Positions 60,116 to 64,000 of a stretch of DNA of 64,000 bases are shown here, in pieces. The stretch comes from Cocos nucifera (lineage: Eukaryota > Streptophyta > Magnoliopsida > Arecales > Arecaceae), in NCBI GenBank assembly GCA_006176705.1, contig QRFJ01002489.1:185887-249886 (forward strand), read 5' to 3'. Below the pieces are notes generated by a model that was given only the letters and a program-made list of their open reading frames with translations, had not been told where the DNA came from and made no database searches. Positions within the stretch are counted from its first letter, which is position 1. Every line of letters starts with the position of its first letter. A program made the position numbers and the translations under genes.

Positions 60116-61480
60116 TGCACCAAAGCTGCTACAAGCTCTCGCTTTAGTGACTCACAAAAAATCTCCCATAATTGAATGTTCCCAACCCTTTCTTTTTTAA
60201 AGAAAAATCTAAGAAAAACTATTAGGAAGAGTTTGGAAGAGTTTTCCTACGTCAGGCATTAAAGAATATAAAATGCAACCCCAACCAATATAGGAGTATA
60301 GGACATATAGGTTATTTTCGACCATTAAATATAAAATGCAAATTCATGTAGAAAGTCCTTATTTTTCTTCAATTTTTTTTATCCTAATGTGGAAGTAGCA
60401 TCAGTTTCTAAATGTGCAAATATCCTTCAAAAAGAAAAGGTGAAGAATTTGTTGGGGGCAGGAGATAAGGATCATACAGCGAGAACTAGCAAATGAAGCA
60501 AATATCGCACTAAAATGACAAAAGAACTTCAACTTTTTTTGCAGTTCCAAATCGCGAGCAAAAGAAGTCTGTAATAAACAAATCGAAATCCAGATGCATT
60601 TAAAGAAAAGAAAAATTGGGACTGGATCAGTGCCAGTGCAAATCATCAGGGACAAGAAAATAAACGATGATTATAACAGAAAATACTTTTTTTAATCTGT
60701 TTGCCAGTACAAAGTTTCATGGAAATCAATATCCAAAAAAGTTAATAATCTCAAAGAATCAATTCTAATTACAAGTATATTTTTCTTGATCCACTTATAT
60801 CTCGTACGATATATCTATGACCATGAAGCCAGTTAAATCCATCAAACTTAAAAACGAAATATAAGCTAACATCAAGAACCCCCTCAAACAAAGATTTTCC
60901 GCAGCAGACTGAGAAAAAACAAGAGAAAAAGCCCTAACTCGCATCAAAATAAATAAATAAAATATCACAGAACGCATAACCATCAAAAGTTAAAACCTTT
61001 TGACGTTCTGCAACTAACTGACAACTCTTGATTCAACTCCAATGCAGATTTTCTCAAGAAAAAACGGACCAATATAATCTAAGAAAGACCAGAGCCGGGG
61101 AAAATTCAAAAGCGAATCAAGAACTAGCGGGCGGAGACTTACTGATCGCAGCCAAAACCAAACCGAATACGAGCAGAGACGATCAAGAACAACCCGGCCA
61201 GCAACAGAAATTTCTAGTGATCCAAATCTCGGGATCTGGGATCGCCGCACGTGGGATCGATCAGGAGATAAGGCCGGCGACGCCGAACTCCACCGGCGTC
61301 CGTACGGATCCAAGAGATCGTTCGAAGAAGACGAGACGCGCGGCAGGGGATCGCGGCGATCGAGAAAAAGCGTCAAGGAGGGAAAGGGGGAGGCAGAGGA
61401 AACCCTAAAAGCGCAGGGATCGGGAGAAATCTCGAAGGGGACGAATGACGAGGGCGGAAGCCGAAGCTTAAATGTCGGGG
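60116..61480 (-). other. 5' UTR with intron, and first non-coding exon of the C2H2 gene
   Basis: GC-rich sequence near 61,143-61,475 ends with a strong donor GATCA|GTAAGT (intron begins 61,142). A plausible acceptor TTTTTCTTAG lies at 60,209, giving a 5' UTR intron of about 0.93 kb. This is inference from splice signals. The 157-codon open frame from 61,487 lies at or above the expected start site and reads through the donor, so it is not called. Confidence 0.5.
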
Positions 61481-61499
61481 AGGCCAAAGGTTAGAAAAC

Positions 61500-61513
61500 G
61501 AGGAATAAATATT
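61500..61513 (-). promoter_or_regulatory. TATA-like box of the C2H2 gene
   Basis: Minus reads GAATATTTATTCC, about 30 bp before the GC-rich presumed first exon. Confidence 0.35.
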
Positions 61514-62340
61514 CCATGGGACGGCGCAGCGTGCGAGTGGGCAAACAGGCCGACGGAGTGGAACTAGCACCACATGCTCCTGCGGAACAGTATAAGTTGC
61601 GACTCTTGGCTCGCTGGATCGCTACCAGTAAGCGTCACATGTTTCGGAAGCTGATGGTGGTACTACGTGCATCATTCGGTGATATTGGGACAGCATATCC
61701 GATATGTCGGCGTGTTAATTGCCGACACTGACTTAAATGGCAGCCCAACGTCGTCACCGAATGCAAGGCTGTTGTAAGAACCTTTTACATGAGAAATATT
61801 TTATGCAGGTACCTTCATAAATTCTTTCTTCCTAACATAAATTCTTCTAGCAATGAACTTTGGAAAAGTTTCTTTTCTCTATGATTTTCTTAAAGAAACT
61901 AAAATATTGATTGTGATGACAAATTCTTTGTCCTCATAAAGGTGTTCGTTGTCTCTTATTTTGTTATATATTCAAGCATAGTTTTGATGGAGCTCCTTTT
62001 TTTTGTTTCGCATGTATTAAAGCCATCCAATGCAAGAGCTAGGACCATTGGGGTTGACCAACACAACCCATTGCAACACTGCTACAACACATAGACCGAC
62101 GGTATATAATTATAATAAGGAATAGCCAAGGGAACATGGCTGTATTATTAGAGAAACCATGTTTTACATGTACATAATACTAGGCTTTCGAAATGATGGG
62201 TTGTTATTTAGAAGTTATTCATTATAGCAATTATTATATGACAAGAATAAGCATTGTTATTTATTTTCAATATTTATAAAAATAAAACAGCATTCTCCAT
62301 GCTGACCTTTTATATTTTATAATTTAATATTATAATAAAG
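61514..62340. other. upstream region of the C2H2 gene
   Basis: No gene recognised. A 71-codon plus open frame at 61,516-61,731 has no family signature. Confidence 0.4.
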
Positions 62341-62344
62341 TTAA

Positions 62345-62960
62345 TTTATACTCTGTTTGGTACGAAAGATGGATTGATGAAAGGATGGATGGAAAAGAAA
62401 GGATGGATGAGGAAGAGGATGGATTGATCATCCATCCATGCTTTCATATATTTGGTTAAACATGAAAGGATGGATGAAAATAATTTCCTCCTCTGTTTGG
62501 TATAGAAGATATAAAGAAAGGATGGATGATATTTATATAATATTTTTATTAAACTATTCTTTAAATTTTTTTGTAATATTATTAATTTATTATACTAATT
62601 TATACTAAATAAATAAACAATATATAAATTTATAATCATTATAATATATAATTATATAAAAAATTATATAAATATTTAATTTTAGTTTAATTTTATTTAA
62701 TAAGATAATTTTATAATTAAATTATTAATAAATTAATTATATAAATAACTAGCTAATTTATAATTTAATTTAATAATTAATTTCATTAATAATATAAATA
62801 ACTATTTAATTTATAATTTGATTTAATAATTAATTAATACTATATAAATAATTAATTAAAAATAGTAAATAAAAATTTGAATTATTGTTTAAAATATTTT
62901 TTAGTAAAATATATAATTATAATATAAGTTATGAATGAAAAGTGAAAATGTATGTTTGGT
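62345..62960. repeat. CTGTTTGGTA/GGATGGAT-rich repeat followed by very AT-rich DNA
   Basis: CTCTGTTTGGTA occurs at about 62,353 and 62,490. GGATGGAT-type words recur through 62,370-62,530 in both orientations (GATCATCCATCCATG near 62,428). The next 400 bp are almost only A and T, and a further GTATGTTTGGTTAAT lies at about 62,951. This looks like a transposon with diverged ends, but its type is unknown. Confidence 0.4.
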
Positions 62961-63004
62961 TAATAAAAAAATCTTTTTAATGCATTTATTCAAGCAAATT
63001 TTCC

Positions 63005-64000
63005 AAAAATGTAGTTGGAGACCCCTGAGTTGATTCATAGTGATCTCACTGGTCCATTCCATGTTGCTCGCTCTAAACTATCCTAAGTATTAGTGGGCTG
63101 GAGCTATGAATACTAGCACTTATGTTTCGAATAGAGTTCCTACTGAAGCGCTTATTCCTTATGACCAATGGGGGGTAGCGGTCACTTCGAGATATTAGCA
63201 AGTAAAGCATATGCATGTGTACCAGGTGTGAAGAGGCAAGAATTAGATGCGACTTCTGCCAAATTTTCACAGGCCGAATGATAGAGGAGATAATGATCCT
63301 GTGACAAAGAATGTATTTGTTGCAAGAAGTGCACATGTTGTTGAAACATCTCCCGTAGACTTTGCCTATGTTGGATCTTTGATGGAAGAAACCTATTTCA
63401 TGAAAGGGGAGGGGCTGAGAGCCCATGATTCGATGCTGCCAGCTAGCCCGCCTTTCTATCCGCTGCTGAATGAAGCCGCTGACCTACCATCCCTTCTAGC
63501 CTTACCCGATTCGCCGGGAAGGGGGATTTGATGAGGCAACCAGATGGTTCGTCGAGTCAGGGAATGCTGTAATCCGATTTTGGTTGGACAGAAAACCCAT
63601 CCCCGCCTGCCTGCGCTCGAACCGTCTCCTTCGACTCTTTCTGATCCTACTGCCGTTCCAGAAGCTGATGAAAGAAATACTGTATGCGCTCGACTAGCTT
63701 AGTCATCCCGAAAACTGTCCGGTGGTTCCCCCCCTGATTCCACTATTTCTCTCTCTGAATCCGGCGAAGAAACTGTACTTCGATCACCCGCTACCTCTCT
63801 TTCCCCTACCGCGTTAGGTGGCTCATTCGTACATGAGAGACTTTCCTTTCATACGATGCCCGCTTCTATCCCTTGACTCGCCCGCCGCCTTCTCGCTATG
63901 GAATTCGATTGTGGTGGACACTTCCCTTGAATCGTACTACCGGTTGTCCCACCTCGGAAAGAGAATATGAAAGAAATGCCGTCTCTCTCTCAGATGGGAG
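63005..64000. other. putative mitochondrial DNA insertion (NUMT), continues beyond the window
   Basis: Composition changes from AT-rich to nearly balanced, with the CCTTC/GAAAG-rich, stop-laden style of plant mitochondrial spacer DNA. The first part carries short Copia-like integrase pieces: PELIHSDLTGPFHVARSKL near 63,030-63,085 and TYVSNRVPTEALIPYDQWG near 63,118-63,175. The remainder has a 94-codon open frame (63,247-63,531) of no known family. The mitochondrial origin rests on overall appearance only. A local retroelement remnant is the alternative. Confidence 0.42.

Noticed and set aside
61014..61487. 157-codon minus frame as the N-terminus of the C2H2 protein
   Set aside because: It reads through a strong splice donor at 61,142. 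The downstream ATG at 60,115 has an in-frame stop before it, so the frame cannot join.

Overview
The window looks like nuclear DNA of a flowering plant, most likely a non-grass monocot such as a palm. That identity is an inference from the style of the proteins and repeats and was not tested by any search. It is AT-rich, its genes have many introns, and most of the DNA is retrotransposon, MITE, SINE and microsatellite sequence. Three intact genes can be reconstructed, all on the minus strand, and every exon junction keeps the reading frame.

Layout. 1-5.9 kb: decayed 3' half of a Ty3/gypsy (Tat-type) element, with RNase H and integrase on plus, an antisense extra ORF of the 'putative gypsy type transposon' family on minus, then a probable 3' LTR. 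6-17 kb: gene-free, with TA microsatellites, four copies of one small inverted-repeat element, a 5'-truncated Ty1/copia element (9.9-12.5 kb, minus) and a cluster of GCGGA/TCCGC hairpins near 14.4 kb. 17.0-19.0 kb: a complete four-exon PIP1 aquaporin gene with a TATA box. 19-24.4 kb: intergenic, with an AT-rich block and a C-rich minisatellite.

24.4-41.4 kb: a complete 14-exon signal-peptide-peptidase-like (SPPL) intramembrane aspartyl protease gene of the PA-domain type. Its first intron appears to use a GC donor, and its introns hold an Au-type SINE, a non-LTR 3' end and several minisatellites. 42.8-44.2 kb: repeat-rich spacer with a broken captured-gene-like segment. 44,246-50,457: a complete young LTR element (minus) with 1.25-kb LTRs, a TGCAT target duplication, PBS and PPT. 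It encodes only a Gag-like protein and carries a 115-bp tandem array where pol would be expected, so it is a non-autonomous TR-GAG-like element. 51.8-61.5 kb: a nine-coding-exon gene for a 769-residue protein with one C2H2 zinc finger; a Tourist-like MITE lies in its seventh coding-region intron. 61.5-63 kb: AT-rich repeats. 63.0-64.0 kb: sequence of different composition resembling a plant mitochondrial insertion, running off the window.

The three genes show no sign of a shared pathway: a membrane water channel, an endomembrane protease and a probable nuclear protein. The most unusual object is the Gag-only retroelement, with its internal 115-bp array and a long open frame inside its LTR.
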